From positions 2,232,001 to 2,296,000 of the forward strand of contig NZ_JBKIWZ010000001.1 in NCBI RefSeq assembly GCF_050157905.1: 64,000 nt of DNA, written 5' to 3'. This document shows, one piece after another, positions 16,498 through 26,800 of this stretch. The notes under the pieces are model-generated. The model searched no databases. It saw nothing but the letters and a program-made list of their open reading frames with translations, and was not told where the DNA came from. A program made the translations under genes and the position numbers. The stretch comes from Pantoea sp050157905. Lineage in GTDB: Bacteria; Pseudomonadota; Gammaproteobacteria; Enterobacterales; Enterobacteriaceae. How positions within the stretch are numbered: the first letter of the stretch is position 1; each line of letters starts with the position of its first letter.

Positions 16498-17751
16498 TTA
16501 TGCGTAAACCGGCAGACGGCTGCAGATATCCAGCACTTTCTGTTTGGTACGCTCAATGGTCGCTTCGTCATTGATGTTGTCCAGCACGTCGGCGATCCAG
16601 CCCGCCAGCTCGCGCACGTCGGCTTCTTTGAAGCCACGACGGGTCACTGCAGGGGTACCGATACGAATACCGGAGGTGACAAACGGGCTTTTCGGATCGT
16701 TTGGCACGCTGTTTTTGTTCACGGTAATGTTGGCACGGCCCAGTGCCGCATCCGCCTCTTTGCCGGTCAGGTTTTTGCTTACCAGATCAATCAGGAACAG
16801 ATGGTTGTGCGTTCCGCCAGACACGATGTCGTAGCCGCGCGCAATCAGCACCTCAACCATCGCTTTGGCATTTTTTGCCACCTGCTGCTGGTAGGTTTTG
16901 AATTCCGGCTCCATTGCCTCTTTAAAGGCAACCGCTTTACCGGCGATAACGTGCATCAGAGGGCCACCCTGACCGCCAGGGAAAACTGCCGAGTTCAGTT
17001 TCTTGTAAAAATCTTCGTCGCCGTTTTTCGCCAGGATGATGCCGCCACGCGGACCCGCCAGGGTTTTGTGCGTGGTAGAGGTAACGATATGCGCATGTGG
17101 GATCGGGCTCGGGTAGACCTCAGCAGCCACCAGACCCGCAACGTGTGCCATATCGACAAACAGCCATGCACCGACGCTGTCCGCGATCTCGCGCATTTTC
17201 GCCCAGTCGCAGACGCCGGAATAGGCCGAGAAGCCACCGACGATCATTTTTGGCTTATGAGTTTTCGCCAGTTCCGCCAGTTCGTCGTAGTCAATCTTAC
17301 CGGCTTCATCAATACCGTAAGCCACGACGTTATAGAGTTTACCTGACAGGTTAACCGGTGAGCCATGGGTCAGGTGTCCGCCGTGCGCCAGGTTCATGCC
17401 AAGGATCGTATCGCCCGGCTGCAGCAGCGCGGTGTAAACCGCGAAGTTAGCCTGTGAACCGGAGTGTGGCTGCACGTTAGCATAATCGGCGCCAAACAGG
17501 GCTTTAGCGCGATCGATAGCCAGTTGCTCAACGATATCAACGTATTCACAACCGCCGTAGTAGCGTTTGCCTGGATAACCTTCAGCGTATTTGTTGGTGA
17601 GCTGAGAACCCTGTGCCTGCATAACACGCGGGCTGGTGTAGTTTTCAGAAGCAATCAGTTCAATGTGCTCTTCCTGACGCACTGTCTCCTGCTCCATTGC
17701 CTGCCATAACTCGGCATCGTAATCGGCAATGTTCATATCACGCTTTAACAT
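16498..17751 (-). CDS. glyA: Serine hydroxymethyltransferase
   Basis: GlyA interconverts serine and glycine using PLP and tetrahydrofolate and is the main source of one-carbon units. It has 417 residues, the E. coli length. The PLP lysine lies in VTSTTHKTLAGPRGG (about 229), and HGGHLTHG and the N-terminal IELIASENYTSP are the folate-site motifs. It is divergent from hmp over a 326-bp control region that contains a PurR-type box. Confidence 0.98.
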   Translation of the reverse strand: MLKRDMNIADYDAELWQAMEQETVRQEEHIELIASENYTSPRVMQAQGSQLTNKYAEGYPGKRYYGGCEYVDIVEQLAIDRAKALFGADYANVQPHSGSQANFAVYTALLQPGDTILGMNLAHGGHLTHGSPVNLSGKLYNVVAYGIDEAGKIDYDELAELAKTHKPKMIVGGFSAYSGVCDWAKMREIADSVGAWLFVDMAHVAGLVAAEVYPSPIPHAHIVTSTTHKTLAGPRGGIILAKNGDEDFYKKLNSAVFPGGQGGPLMHVIAGKAVAFKEAMEPEFKTYQQQVAKNAKAMVEVLIARGYDIVSGGTHNHLFLIDLVSKNLTGKEADAALGRANITVNKNSVPNDPKSPFVTSGIRIGTPAVTRRGFKEADVRELAGWIADVLDNINDEATIERTKQKVLDICSRLPVYA

Positions 17752-17863
17752 CCGGATCTCCTGACTCAGCTAACTTTCTGACGGTATTTACCCCCTCTCA
17801 GGGGCGAAGGTCCACAGTGTAAACCGTTTTAACAGGTGAAGGTAGGGTGAACCGCCTCTTTTT

Positions 17864-17879
17864 ACGCAAACGATTGGCT
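17864..17879. promoter_or_regulatory. Candidate PurR box upstream of glyA
   Basis: ACGCAAACGATTGGCT matches the PurR consensus ACGCAAACGTTTTCGT at most positions, including the central ACGCAAACG half. E. coli glyA is a known PurR target. The divergent hmp start is about 200 bases away. Confidence 0.6.
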
Positions 17880-18035
17880 GGCAGATGGCATCGCTTTTTT
17901 ACACTTTTTGTCTGTCCCATCCTGCGGCGTTTGCCTGCCGACGGAAACCATCATTTCTCATTATGCACATAAAAGTTGCCACTCCGATGATGGAAAAAAC
18001 GAACGGCATATTTACAGGATGAGCAGAGCAGCCAT

Positions 18036-18058
18036 AAGATGCATTTGAAATACATCTT
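18036..18058 (+). promoter_or_regulatory. NsrR operator upstream of hmp
   Basis: AAGATGCATTTGAAATACAT followed by CTT is an 11-1-11 imperfect palindrome that fits the NsrR consensus almost exactly and ends about 20 bases before the hmp start. NsrR is a nitric-oxide-sensing repressor, so NO should induce hmp. Confidence 0.88.
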
Positions 18059-18077
18059 TACCGTGAGGTTCATTCTT

Positions 18078-19262
18078 ATGCTTGATGCACAGACTATCGC
18101 CACCGTTAAATCGACCCTGCCTGCCATTGCCGCCTGCGGCCCGGCGCTGACTGCACACTTCTATGACCGTATGCTGTCGCACCATCCCGAACTCAAAAAT
18201 GTCTTTAACATGAACAACCAGCGCAATGGCGACCAGCGCGAAGCGCTGTTCAATGCGATCTGCGCCTATGGCGCTAACCTGGAGAATCTGGCCGCCCTGC
18301 TGCCGGCCGTGGAGAAAATCGCCCAGAAGCACACCAGCCTCAATATTCAGCCTGAACAGTACGCCATCGTTGGCGAAAACCTGCTGGCGACCATTCAAGA
18401 GCTGCTGAATCCGGGCGATGAGGTTCTGGCTGCATGGGGGCGGGCCTATAACGTGCTGGCGGATCTGTTTATCCGGCGGGAAGAGGAGATCTATCAGGCG
18501 ACGGAACAGCAGAGCGGCGGCTGGCGCGGCACCCGGGCCTTTCGCATCAGCGCTATTGCGCCGCAGAGCGAGGCGATCAAGAGCTTTACCTTTTCACCGG
18601 TCGATGGAGGTCCGGTTGCCGCCTTTAAACCGGGTCAGTATCTGACAGTGCATCTGCAGCCCGCCAGCTTCGTCTATCATCAGATTCGTCAGTATTCGCT
18701 GACGCACCTCAGTAACGGCAAAGATTATCGTATCGCGGTAAAACGTGAGGCGCAGGGTACGGTCTCCGGCTGGCTGCATGAACACGGCAGAGTGGGCGAT
18801 GTGCTGCAGCTGGCCGCCCCCCACGGCGACTTCTTCCTGGAAGTCGATCCTGTCACCCCGGTGGCGCTGATTTCTGCGGGCGTGGGACAGACGCCGATGC
18901 TGGCGATGCTGCATGCCCTGGCGGCCGCTCACCATCCGGCGCCTGTCAGCTGGCTGCACGCGGCAGAGAATGGCAGACAGCACGCCTTTACGGAAGAGGT
19001 GCGCGACACGGGCGCATTGCTCAGCGATTTCGCCAGCCGGGTCTGGTATCGCCATCCCATAGATGACGATGCCGGTCGCTATGACGCTCAGGGTGTAATG
19101 GATATCAGCCAGCTCTCTGCGCGGCTCGCCTCAGCCGACACCCATTTTTACCTTTGTGGCCCGCTGGCCTTTATGCAGCATGTGGTGGCACAGCTGCGGG
19201 ATGCCGGTATAACAGAGACGCATATCCACTACGAACGCTTTGGCCCGCACAAAGGGATGTGA
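18078..19262 (+). CDS. hmp: Flavohaemoprotein / nitric oxide dioxygenase Hmp
   Basis: Hmp oxidises NO to nitrate using O2 and NAD(P)H. The 394 residues contain a globin domain (1-138; proximal His in EKIAQKHTSLNI), an FAD domain (about 150-255; RQYSLT binds the flavin) and an NAD domain (about 265-394; SAGVGQTPMLAML and the C-terminal ERFGPHKGM). The ATG at 18078 gives the conserved MLDAQTIATVK start; a longer frame begins inside the NsrR operator and is rejected. Confidence 0.97.
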   Translation: MLDAQTIATVKSTLPAIAACGPALTAHFYDRMLSHHPELKNVFNMNNQRNGDQREALFNAICAYGANLENLAALLPAVEKIAQKHTSLNIQPEQYAIVGENLLATIQELLNPGDEVLAAWGRAYNVLADLFIRREEEIYQATEQQSGGWRGTRAFRISAIAPQSEAIKSFTFSPVDGGPVAAFKPGQYLTVHLQPASFVYHQIRQYSLTHLSNGKDYRIAVKREAQGTVSGWLHEHGRVGDVLQLAAPHGDFFLEVDPVTPVALISAGVGQTPMLAMLHALAAAHHPAPVSWLHAAENGRQHAFTEEVRDTGALLSDFASRVWYRHPIDDDAGRYDAQGVMDISQLSARLASADTHFYLCGPLAFMQHVVAQLRDAGITETHIHYERFGPHKGM

Positions 19263-19270
19263 TGGTCCCA

Positions 19271-19300
19271 TAAAAAAAGCCCGCAGCGCGGGCTTTTTTG
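19271..19300. terminator. Bidirectional terminator between hmp and glnB
   Basis: AAAAGCCCGC pairs with its complement around an AGC loop, with T-runs on both strands. It serves the convergent hmp and glnB genes. Confidence 0.92.
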
Positions 19301-19317
19301 TTCAGCTGAAGCGTGAA

Positions 19318-19656
19318 TCAGATCGCCTCTTCATCCTCTTCGCCAGTACGGATGCGCACGACGCGTGCCACGTCGAAGACGAAGATCTTACCGTCACCGA
19401 TTTTTCCGGTCTGTGCGGTGCGCATAATGGTCTCGACGCAGGTATCAACGATGTCGTCGCCAACCACCATCTCAATTTTCACTTTCGGTAAGAAGTCGAC
19501 CATATATTCTGCGCCGCGATAAAGCTCTGTGTGCCCTTTCTGACGGCCAAAGCCCTTTACTTCGCTGACGGTCATCCCGGTGATGCCGACTTCCGCTAAG
19601 GCTTCACGAACATCATCGAGTTTGAATGGTTTAATAATCGCATCAATCTTTTTCAT
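19318..19656 (-). CDS. glnB: Nitrogen regulatory protein P-II
   Basis: GlnB is the 112-residue PII signal protein that reads 2-oxoglutarate and ATP/ADP and controls GlnE and NtrB. The uridylylation site is Tyr51 in the T-loop (LYRGAEYMVDF), and the C-terminal VVRIRTGEEDEEAI is typical. It lies downstream of the glrK-qseG-glrR operon, separated by about 180 bases. Confidence 0.98.
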   Translation of the reverse strand: MKKIDAIIKPFKLDDVREALAEVGITGMTVSEVKGFGRQKGHTELYRGAEYMVDFLPKVKIEMVVGDDIVDTCVETIMRTAQTGKIGDGKIFVFDVARVVRIRTGEEDEEAI

Positions 19657-19837
19657 GTCAGACCCTTTTTCACTCCCTCTATGGTCAGAGGGTATCTCAA
19701 GTATAAATGTTGCCGGCGCTGTCGGGCGGTAATATCCGGGATTCTTCGGGCGGCCGCAAGCGCTGTCAGATTAAGCCGGGTGTTGCCCTCTGATACGGGG
19801 CGTGGCAGGCCCCGCCAGAGCAGAGATTTTGCACGGG

Positions 19838-21172
19838 CTACTCTTTAAAATCGCTGGCATCCAGTTCATGACGGGACAGCAGCTTATAAAACTCCGTGCG
19901 GTTGCGTCCGGCCAGGCGTGCGGCGTTGGTGACGTTGCCTTTGGTCATCTGCAGCAGTTTTCGCAGATAATTCAGCTCGAACTGGTTGCGCGCCTCGGCA
20001 AACGTCGGCAGGGCGCTGTTTTCGCCGCTTAACGCCTGCTCCACCAGCGCATCACTGATGACAGGCGATGAGCTGAGCGCGACGCACTGCTCAATTACGT
20101 TGACCAGCTGGCGAACGTTGCCCGGCCAGCTGGCAGCCATCAGACGTTTCATCGCGTCGACCGAAAAACTGCGCACCTGGGGTTTATGCCGTTCGGCGGC
20201 CTGACGCAGCAGATGGTTCGCCAGCAGCGGAATATCCTCCGTGCGCTGATGCAGTGCCGGTATTTTCAGGTTCACCACATTGAGGCGGTAGAAGAGATCT
20301 TCCCGGAACTCTTTTTTCTCCATCGCCCTGGGCAGATCGCGGTGCGTCGCGGAGATAATGCGCACATCAATGTCGATATCGTGATCGCTGCCCAGCGGCC
20401 TGACCTTGCGCTCCTGTAACACCCGCAACAGCTTAACCTGCAGCGGTTGAGGCATGTCGCCGATTTCATCCAGAAAGAGCGTGCCGCCGCCTGCGGTTTT
20501 AAACAGGCCGTCACGGGCGCTGACCGCCCCGGTGAAAGCCCCTTTCGCGTGTCCGAACAGCTCGGACTCCAGCAGCTGCTCCGGCAGAGCGCCGCAGTTG
20601 ATCGCCACAAAGGGTTTGCCGTTGCGCGGGCTGGCGGCGTGGATCGCCTGCGCCAGTATCTCTTTACCGGTGCCGCTCTGGCCGTTAATCAGTACGCTGA
20701 CATCGGACTGTGCCACCATGTGCGCCTGCTCAAGCAGCCGCAGCATCAGCGGACTGCGGGTAACGATCGCCTCCCGCCAGCGGTCGTCACTGACCGGTGC
20801 CTGCTGTGCCAGCGCCTCATCAATCGCCTTATAGAGCGCATCCCGATCCACCGGTTTGGTCAGGAAGCTGAACACGCCCTGCTGGGTGGCAGAAACGGCG
20901 TCCGGGATGGAGCCGTGCGCGGTCAGAATAATTACCGGCAGGCCAGTGTGGCGTTTCTGGATCTCGCCAAACAGCGCCAGACCATCCATTTCATCCATCC
21001 GCAGATCGCTGATCACCAGTTCGATTTTCTCTTTCTGCAGCAGACGTAACGCTTCGGGTCCGCTGGCCGCCGTAGTGACCTGATAACCTTCGCTGCGCAG
21101 ACGCATCCCCAGCAGCTTGAGCAGGCTGGGATCGTCATCCACCAACAGCAGTTTTGCCGCCTGTCTGACCAT
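19838..21172 (-). CDS. glrR: Sigma-54-dependent response regulator GlrR
   Basis: GlrR (QseF) activates glmY transcription from a sigma-54 promoter. Its 444 residues contain a receiver domain (1-120; phospho-acceptor Asp56 in VISDLRMDE) and an AAA+ domain with Walker A GQSGTGKE and the sigma-54 contact loop GAFTGA. A C-terminal Fis-type HTH follows (GNVTNAARLAGRNRTEFYKL). It is translated from a start that overlaps the qseG stop by one base. Its likely target sites lie 2.4 kb upstream, before glmY. Confidence 0.97.
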   Translation of the reverse strand: MVRQAAKLLLVDDDPSLLKLLGMRLRSEGYQVTTAASGPEALRLLQKEKIELVISDLRMDEMDGLALFGEIQKRHTGLPVIILTAHGSIPDAVSATQQGVFSFLTKPVDRDALYKAIDEALAQQAPVSDDRWREAIVTRSPLMLRLLEQAHMVAQSDVSVLINGQSGTGKEILAQAIHAASPRNGKPFVAINCGALPEQLLESELFGHAKGAFTGAVSARDGLFKTAGGGTLFLDEIGDMPQPLQVKLLRVLQERKVRPLGSDHDIDIDVRIISATHRDLPRAMEKKEFREDLFYRLNVVNLKIPALHQRTEDIPLLANHLLRQAAERHKPQVRSFSVDAMKRLMAASWPGNVRQLVNVIEQCVALSSSPVISDALVEQALSGENSALPTFAEARNQFELNYLRKLLQMTKGNVTNAARLAGRNRTEFYKLLSRHELDASDFKE

Positions 21173-21831
21173 TACTGTTCCTCATCCTGCGGCAGCGCTG
21201 TGCCGTGACCATTGTCAGAAACATCCGGCGCTTTACGTGAAGAGAGCTGACGCTCAATGTCAGTCAGCCGCTCCAGCTTATGCTGTGTGTCGCTGAGTTG
21301 CTGTTGTTGTTTCATCATCTGCTGGCGTGTCGCCTCGAGCTGAGCATCGCTGCTCTGCTGCAGATGCGCATAACGGGTGCGCGCTTCGCTGAGATCGAGC
21401 TGCGCCGTCTGGTTGCTGCGCCAGAGCTGAATTAACGGGCGCAAAGAGGACGGAAAGTCGCTGCTGTAGCGATCCAGGGTTTCCACATAGCGACGACGCT
21501 CGACGGGCGTAACGTTGCCGTTGGACATCAGTACGCCCTGCTTAAAGGCGCGCGACCAGCTTTCTGCCGGCCAGCGATGGGCTTCTGCCCGGGCCTCAGC
21601 AGGAGAAAGATGCTCCGCGCAGTCGATCGCCCGCATCCAGTACAGCGGATTATCCAGCGCCTCGCCCTTCTCCACCGGCCACAGGTCGCTGCAGCGGATC
21701 GCCAGATAATCAGCCACGCTGACCTCGGGTTCCGCCACCTGATGGCCTGACGGCAGAGAGGAGGTAACCGGGGAGGTTGTACAGCTGCAGAGCAGCAGCG
21801 TGCTCAGCAGCAAAGCGGGTAAATATTTCAT
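21172..21831 (-). CDS. qseG: Outer-membrane lipoprotein QseG
   Basis: QseG is a lipoprotein that interacts with the sensor kinase GlrK (QseE) in the envelope. The 219 residues start with a signal and lipobox (STLLLCSC) and contain a C-terminal coiled coil (about 150-200, LEATRQQMMKQQQQLSDTQ). It sits between glrK and glrR with minimal spacing, so the three are co-transcribed. Family assignment is supported mainly by context and architecture. Confidence 0.9.
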   Translation of the reverse strand: MKYLPALLLSTLLLCSCTTSPVTSSLPSGHQVAEPEVSVADYLAIRCSDLWPVEKGEALDNPLYWMRAIDCAEHLSPAEARAEAHRWPAESWSRAFKQGVLMSNGNVTPVERRRYVETLDRYSSDFPSSLRPLIQLWRSNQTAQLDLSEARTRYAHLQQSSDAQLEATRQQMMKQQQQLSDTQHKLERLTDIERQLSSRKAPDVSDNGHGTALPQDEEQ

Positions 21832-21834
21832 TGG

Positions 21835-23262
21835 TCAGACATTCCCGGCTGTGGTGTTCAGTTCAATTCGAAAACAGACGTCAGCCTGCCCGCAGGGGAC
21901 CAGCGTCAGGTCGCCATGCATCCGGCGCAGACAATCTTTGGCAATACTCAGTCCCAGCCCGCTGCCTTTCACCGGCCCTTTGCGCTGCTGGCTGCCCTGG
22001 AAGAAGGGCTCGAAAATCATCGCCTGCTCTTCCGGCGGGATCGGCGTGCCGCTGTTTGCGACCTCAATCCATATCCGATCGTCCTGCTGCTGACTGCGCA
22101 GCCAGATGGTACCGGATTCGCTGCCGTAGTTCACGGCGTTCGAATAGAGGTTATCAATGACCCGCATCAGTAACATCGGTTCGGCAAGACAGTGGCCGAT
22201 TCGCAGATCGACCACCGTCTGCATCATCTTGGCGCGCGCCGAGAGCGCGTGGGCGTTTACCACACTCTCTACAATCTCCGTCACGCTGACCGGTTCCAGC
22301 TGAATCGGGCCATCCGCCAGCTTGCGGTTGTAATCCAGCAGCTGCTCGATCAATTGCTGCAAATGGCGGCTGCTGCTGTCGAGAATCATCACCACCTCTT
22401 TCTGGTCGGCGTTCAGCGATCCGGCGACCTCATCTGCCAGCAGCTCGGTGCCTTCGCGCAGGCTGGCCAGCGGTGTTTTCAGCTCGTGAGAAAGATGGCG
22501 CAGAAACTCGTGGCGTTGTGATTCCAGCCATTGCAGCCGTTCGCTGAGCCAGACGATGCGCTGCCCAAGCGAGCGCAGCTCACGCGGGCCACGGAATTTC
22601 ACGCTGTTGCCCAGCTCCCGGCCTTCTCCCAGCCGGTTGATCATCCGTTCGATGCGCTTGACCGGGCCGATAATCATGCCGGTAAACAACAGCATCAGCG
22701 CCAGACTGATGATAAACAGGATCAGCGCCTGCCAGCCAAAGAACTGGCCGCGATCGGCAATTTCTCGCTGCAGTTGCAGGCCGCGCGAAAAGACCACTTC
22801 ACGCGTATCCTGCACCATCTGCGCATTGGTGGCGGAGAAGCGATCCAGCGCCTCTGCGGCGCGCGGAACCGGGTTGCCGTTATCACATTGCAGCGGCATC
22901 AGTAGCGGCAGAGTCGCCTGCAGAATCCGGAACACCGGCAGTTCGGGCAGGCTGGCGCTGTGCGAATTCAGCATCTGACTGTAGCGGGTGTGCTGAGTCT
23001 GATAGAGGCGTGCCAGCGAAGCATCATCCAGCACGCAATACTGGCGATAGCTGCGCTCCAGCTCAACAGCCGTTCGTGCCATCGCCTCACTTCTGCGCAC
23101 GTCGGTGAAAGTGTTGCGGTTGGTATCCGCGGCCTGTTCGCTTAACGCAGAGAGACTCTCCCACGCCTGCCAGGCCAGCACCAGCAGAGGCAGCAGGACC
23201 AGCACAAAGGCCATCAGCACCAGCTGGCGCAGCGAGCGGGGAAATAAACGCCATTTTTTCAC
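21835..23262 (-). CDS. glrK: Two-component sensor histidine kinase GlrK
   Basis: GlrK (QseE) is the membrane kinase partner of GlrR. The 475 residues show two membrane segments (about 12-32 and 178-199) flanking a periplasmic sensor region, then a HAMP linker. The DHp phosphorylation site is His259 in HLSHELKTP, and the ATPase domain has N-box DNLYSNAVNYG and G-box GSGLGLSIAK. Translation appears to start at a GTG, because no ATG precedes the conserved KKWRLFPRSLRQ. It is transcribed away from glmY. Confidence 0.96.
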   Translation of the reverse strand: MKKWRLFPRSLRQLVLMAFVLVLLPLLVLAWQAWESLSALSEQAADTNRNTFTDVRRSEAMARTAVELERSYRQYCVLDDASLARLYQTQHTRYSQMLNSHSASLPELPVFRILQATLPLLMPLQCDNGNPVPRAAEALDRFSATNAQMVQDTREVVFSRGLQLQREIADRGQFFGWQALILFIISLALMLLFTGMIIGPVKRIERMINRLGEGRELGNSVKFRGPRELRSLGQRIVWLSERLQWLESQRHEFLRHLSHELKTPLASLREGTELLADEVAGSLNADQKEVVMILDSSSRHLQQLIEQLLDYNRKLADGPIQLEPVSVTEIVESVVNAHALSARAKMMQTVVDLRIGHCLAEPMLLMRVIDNLYSNAVNYGSESGTIWLRSQQQDDRIWIEVANSGTPIPPEEQAMIFEPFFQGSQQRKGPVKGSGLGLSIAKDCLRRMHGDLTLVPCGQADVCFRIELNTTAGNV

Positions 23263-23330
23263 GCAGCCGTTTCCTCAGAAATTTGCTGTCTGGATGCTAG
23301 CGAACTCTGTCGGCGGAAGAAAGGGGAAGA

Positions 23331-23542
23331 AAAGAAAACGGCAGGCTCAATGGCCTGCCGCAGACACGACGCGTGATGCATCGCGTAAAAATGGGTGGAG
23401 CCTTACTCAACGTTACGTCCGGTGTTTGATAACGCAAGCGATTATCGGTCAGGTGGACGGCAGGCTCCGTTTGGTGCGTCATTCGGGCTTTATGAGCTCT
23501 TTTCCGCCAGGCGGGGCAATCATAAACAGGTGAATGAGCAGT
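23331..23542 (-). ncRNA. glmY: Small regulatory RNA GlmY
   Basis: GlmY stabilises GlmZ by sequestering the adaptor RapZ, and so raises glmS translation when glucosamine-6-phosphate is low. The predicted 5' end (ACTGCTCATTCACCTGTTTA) resembles the E. coli RNA, followed by a hairpin with a GCCCCGCCTGGCGG-type loop. The 3' end is a clear terminator (CGGCAGGC, six-base loop, complement, T-rich tail). The position between glrK and purL is conserved. The length of about 212 nt assumes a start 6 bases after the -10 box. Confidence 0.88.
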
Positions 23543-23548
23543 GACAGG

Positions 23549-23569
23549 ATTATAGCAACTTCCGTGCCA
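23549..23569 (-). promoter_or_regulatory. Overlapping sigma-54 and sigma-70 promoters of glmY
   Basis: TGGCAC-N5-TTGCT matches the sigma-54 -24/-12 consensus. A perfect TATAAT -10 hexamer starts at its last base, giving two promoters with essentially one start site. The same overlap is known for glmY in enterobacteria. Confidence 0.88.
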
Positions 23570-23653
23570 GGAAATAAAACATTATATTTTTCAGCTGATT
23601 GAATCAGCCTGACAGACGGACGTTGCGAAAATTCCGATGGCAGCCGTCCAATT

Positions 23654-23671
23654 TGTCTCCGCCAGACGACA
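23654..23671. promoter_or_regulatory. GlrR activator box 1
   Basis: TGTC-N10-GACA is an exact match to the GlrR recognition palindrome, about 115 bases upstream of the predicted glmY start. Confidence 0.82.
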
Positions 23672-23716
23672 TAAATCCCCGGCATTTTCACTGACATTAA
23701 AAATCAAGAAGATAGT

Positions 23717-23734
23717 TGTCGCCATACAGCGACA
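23717..23734. promoter_or_regulatory. GlrR activator box 2
   Basis: This is a second exact TGTC-N10-GACA palindrome, about 180 bases upstream of the glmY start. A weaker half-site (GACA at 23611-23614) lies nearer the promoter. Confidence 0.8.
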
Positions 23735-23773
23735 GTGATTCGTGCCTGCTGTCGCTGTTTGCCAACAGCATCA

Positions 23774-23810
23774 CAAAAAAACAGGAGGCACACTGGCCTC
23801 CTGTTTTTTT
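23774..23810 (-). terminator. Terminator of purL
   Basis: ACAGGAGGC pairs with its complement around a six-base loop, flanked by A7 and T7 tracts. It lies 13 bases beyond the purL stop. Confidence 0.9.
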
Positions 23811-23822
23811 CAGCGGGAAAAA

Positions 23823-26800
23823 TCAGCCCAGCTGCCTGCGCGCATTACGGAAAATGCGCATCCATGGGCCATCTTCGCCCCACTCTGCCGGATGCCAGGA
23901 GTTACTGACGGTACGGAACACGCGCTCCGGATGCGGCATCATAATGGTGACGCGACCACTTTCGTTCGTCACGGCCGTGATACCGTTTGGCGAGCCGTTC
24001 GGGTTAGCCGGATAGGTTTCTGTCACCTTGCCGAAGTTATCGACAAAGCGCAGCGCCACCAGACCTTTCGCTTCCAGCGCGGCCAGATGCGCCGCATCAC
24101 GCACCTCAACGAAGCCTTCACCGTGGGAAACGGCAATCGGCATGTGTGAACCGGCCATGCCGTCCAGCAGCAGCGAAGGACTGGCAGCCACTTCAACCAG
24201 GCTGAAGCGCGCTTCAAACCGCTCTGACTGGTTACGGACGAAGCGCGGCCAGAGGTCGCTGCCCGGGATCAGCTCGCGCAGATTCGACATCATCTGGCAG
24301 CCGTTACAGACGCCCAGCGCCAGGGTCTGCGGACGGTGGAAGAAGGTTTCGAAGGTATCACGCACACGCGGGTTAAACAGAATCGATTTCGCCCACCCTT
24401 CACCGGCCCCCAGCACGTCGCCATAAGAGAAGCCGCCGCAGGCGACCAGCGCCTGGAACCCGTCCAGTTCGCGGCGTCCGGCCAGCAGATCGCTCATGTG
24501 CACGTCAATCGCGGTGAAACCGGCCCGGTCGAAGGCGGCCGCCATCTCCACATGGGAGTTAACGCCCTGCTCACGCAGCACCGCCACTTTTGGCCGTGCC
24601 CCCGTCGCGATCATCGGTGCCGCCACATCTTCCTGCGGATTAAAGGTCAGATGGACGTTCAGGCCAGGATCGCTGTCGTTTTTCTTCGCCTCGTGCTCCT
24701 GATCGGCACACGTCGGGTTGTCGCGCAGGCGCTGCATCTGCCAGGTGGTTTCGGCCCACCAGGTGCGCAGCGTCGTCCGGCTTTCGCTGTAGACTGCACT
24801 CTCGCCGGCACGGATCACAAAGCGATCGCCCGGCTGTGCGCTGCCCAGCAGATGCGTGCAAGCCGCCAGACCATGATCTGCCAGGATCTGCTCAACCACC
24901 GCGCGATCGGCGGCGTTGATCTGGATCACCGCGCCCAGCTCTTCGGTGAACAGCGCGGCCAGGGCATCGCTGCCCAGCGCGGCGATATCCACGTCGACGC
25001 CGCAGTGACCCGCAAAGGCCATCTCCGCCAGCGTCACCAGCAGACCGCCGTCGGACCGGTCGTGATAGGCCAGCAGTTTCTGCTCCGCGACCAGCGTCTG
25101 AATCGCATTGAAGAAACCGGCCAGCTGCGCGGCATCGCGCACGTCGGCCGGCTTGTCGCCGAGCTGACGATAGACCTGCGACAGCGCAGTGGCGCCCAGC
25201 GTGTTGGCACCGTTACCGAGGTCGATCAGCAGCAGCAGGTTATCCTGATCGGCCTGCAGCTGAGGCGTCACCGTGCGGCGGACATCTTCGACACGCGCGA
25301 AGGCGGTGATGACCAGCGACAGCGGCGAGGTCATCTCACGCTGCTCGGTGCCTTCCTGCCAGCGGGTTTTCATCGACATCGAATCTTTGCCGACCGGGAT
25401 GGTGATCCCCAGCGCCGGGCAAAGCTCTTCGCCGACCGCTTTCACCGCCGCATATAACCCGGCATCTTCACCCGGATGACCGGCTGCGGACATCCAGTTT
25501 GCAGAAAGCTTCACACGCTTCAGCGAACCAATCTGCGTAGCGGCAAGGTTCGTCAGGGCTTCACCGACGGCCAGACGTCCCGATGCCGCGAAGTCCAGCA
25601 GCGCCACTGGCGAACGTTCGCCCAGCGCGAAGGCTTCGCCGTGGTAGCTGTCGAGACTGGCGGTAGTGACCGCACAGTTGGCCACCGGGATTTGCCACGG
25701 ACCGACCATCTGGTCGCGCGCCACCATGCCGGTTACGCTGCGGTCACCGATGGTGATCAGGAACGTTTTCTCTGCCACAGCGGGCAGATGCAGGACACGG
25801 TTCACCGCATCAACCAGCGTGATCCCGTCACGCTGCAGGGCCACGCCCTGAACCTGCCGGGTGACCACATCCCGCGTCATCTTCGGCGTTTTGCCCAGCA
25901 GGACATCGAGCGGCATGTCGATCGGCTTATTGCCAAAGTGACTGTCTTCCAGGCTCAGATGCAGCTCTTCGGTTGCCTCGCCAATGACCGCGAACGGCGC
26001 GCGCTCGCGCTGGCAGATTGCCTCAAACTGCGCCAGCTGGTCGGGGGCCACCGCCATCACATAGCGTTCCTGCGATTCGTTGCACCAGACTTCCAGCGGG
26101 CTCATGCCAGGCTCATCGCTCAGGATGTCGCGCAGGTTGAAGCGGCCGCCGCGGCCACCGTCGCTGACCAGCTCCGGCATGGCGTTGGAGAGACCGCCAG
26201 CGCCCACGTCGTGGATAAACAGAATCGGGTTTTTGTCGCCCAGCTGCCAGCAGCGGTCGATCACTTCCTGACAGCGACGTTCCATCTCCGGGTTGTCGCG
26301 CTGCACTGAGGCGAAATCGAGATCGGCATCCGACTGACCCGAGGCCATTGATGAGGCCGCGCCGCCGCCCAGACCGATATTCATGGCCGGACCGCCCAGC
26401 ACAACCAGCTTCGCGCCTACGGAGATTTCGCCTTTCTGCACATGGTCGGCACGAATATTACCGATACCACCCGCCAGCATGATCGGCTTGTGATAGCCGC
26501 GCAGTTCAGTGCCGTTGTGGCTGGTCACCTGCTCTTCATAAGTACGGAAGTAACCGTTCAGGGCAGGACGACCAAATTCGTTGTTAAACGCCGCACCGCC
26601 CAGTGGGCCCTCGGTCATGATCTCCAGCGCGCTGACGATGCGGGCTGGTTTGCCGAAGTCCTCTTCCCACGGCTGTTCGAAGCCCGGGATACGCAGGTCT
26701 GAAACCGAGAAGCCCACCAGGCCCGCTTTAGGCTTGGAGCCGCGTCCGGTTGCGCCCTCGTCACGGATTTCACCACCGGAACCGGTCGCCGCACCCGGCC

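Noticed and set aside
24336..26309. Several long plus-strand frames antisense to purL
   Set aside because: purL is intact and full length; the antisense frames are rich in Arg/His/Gln from reversed codon bias and have no recognisable domains.
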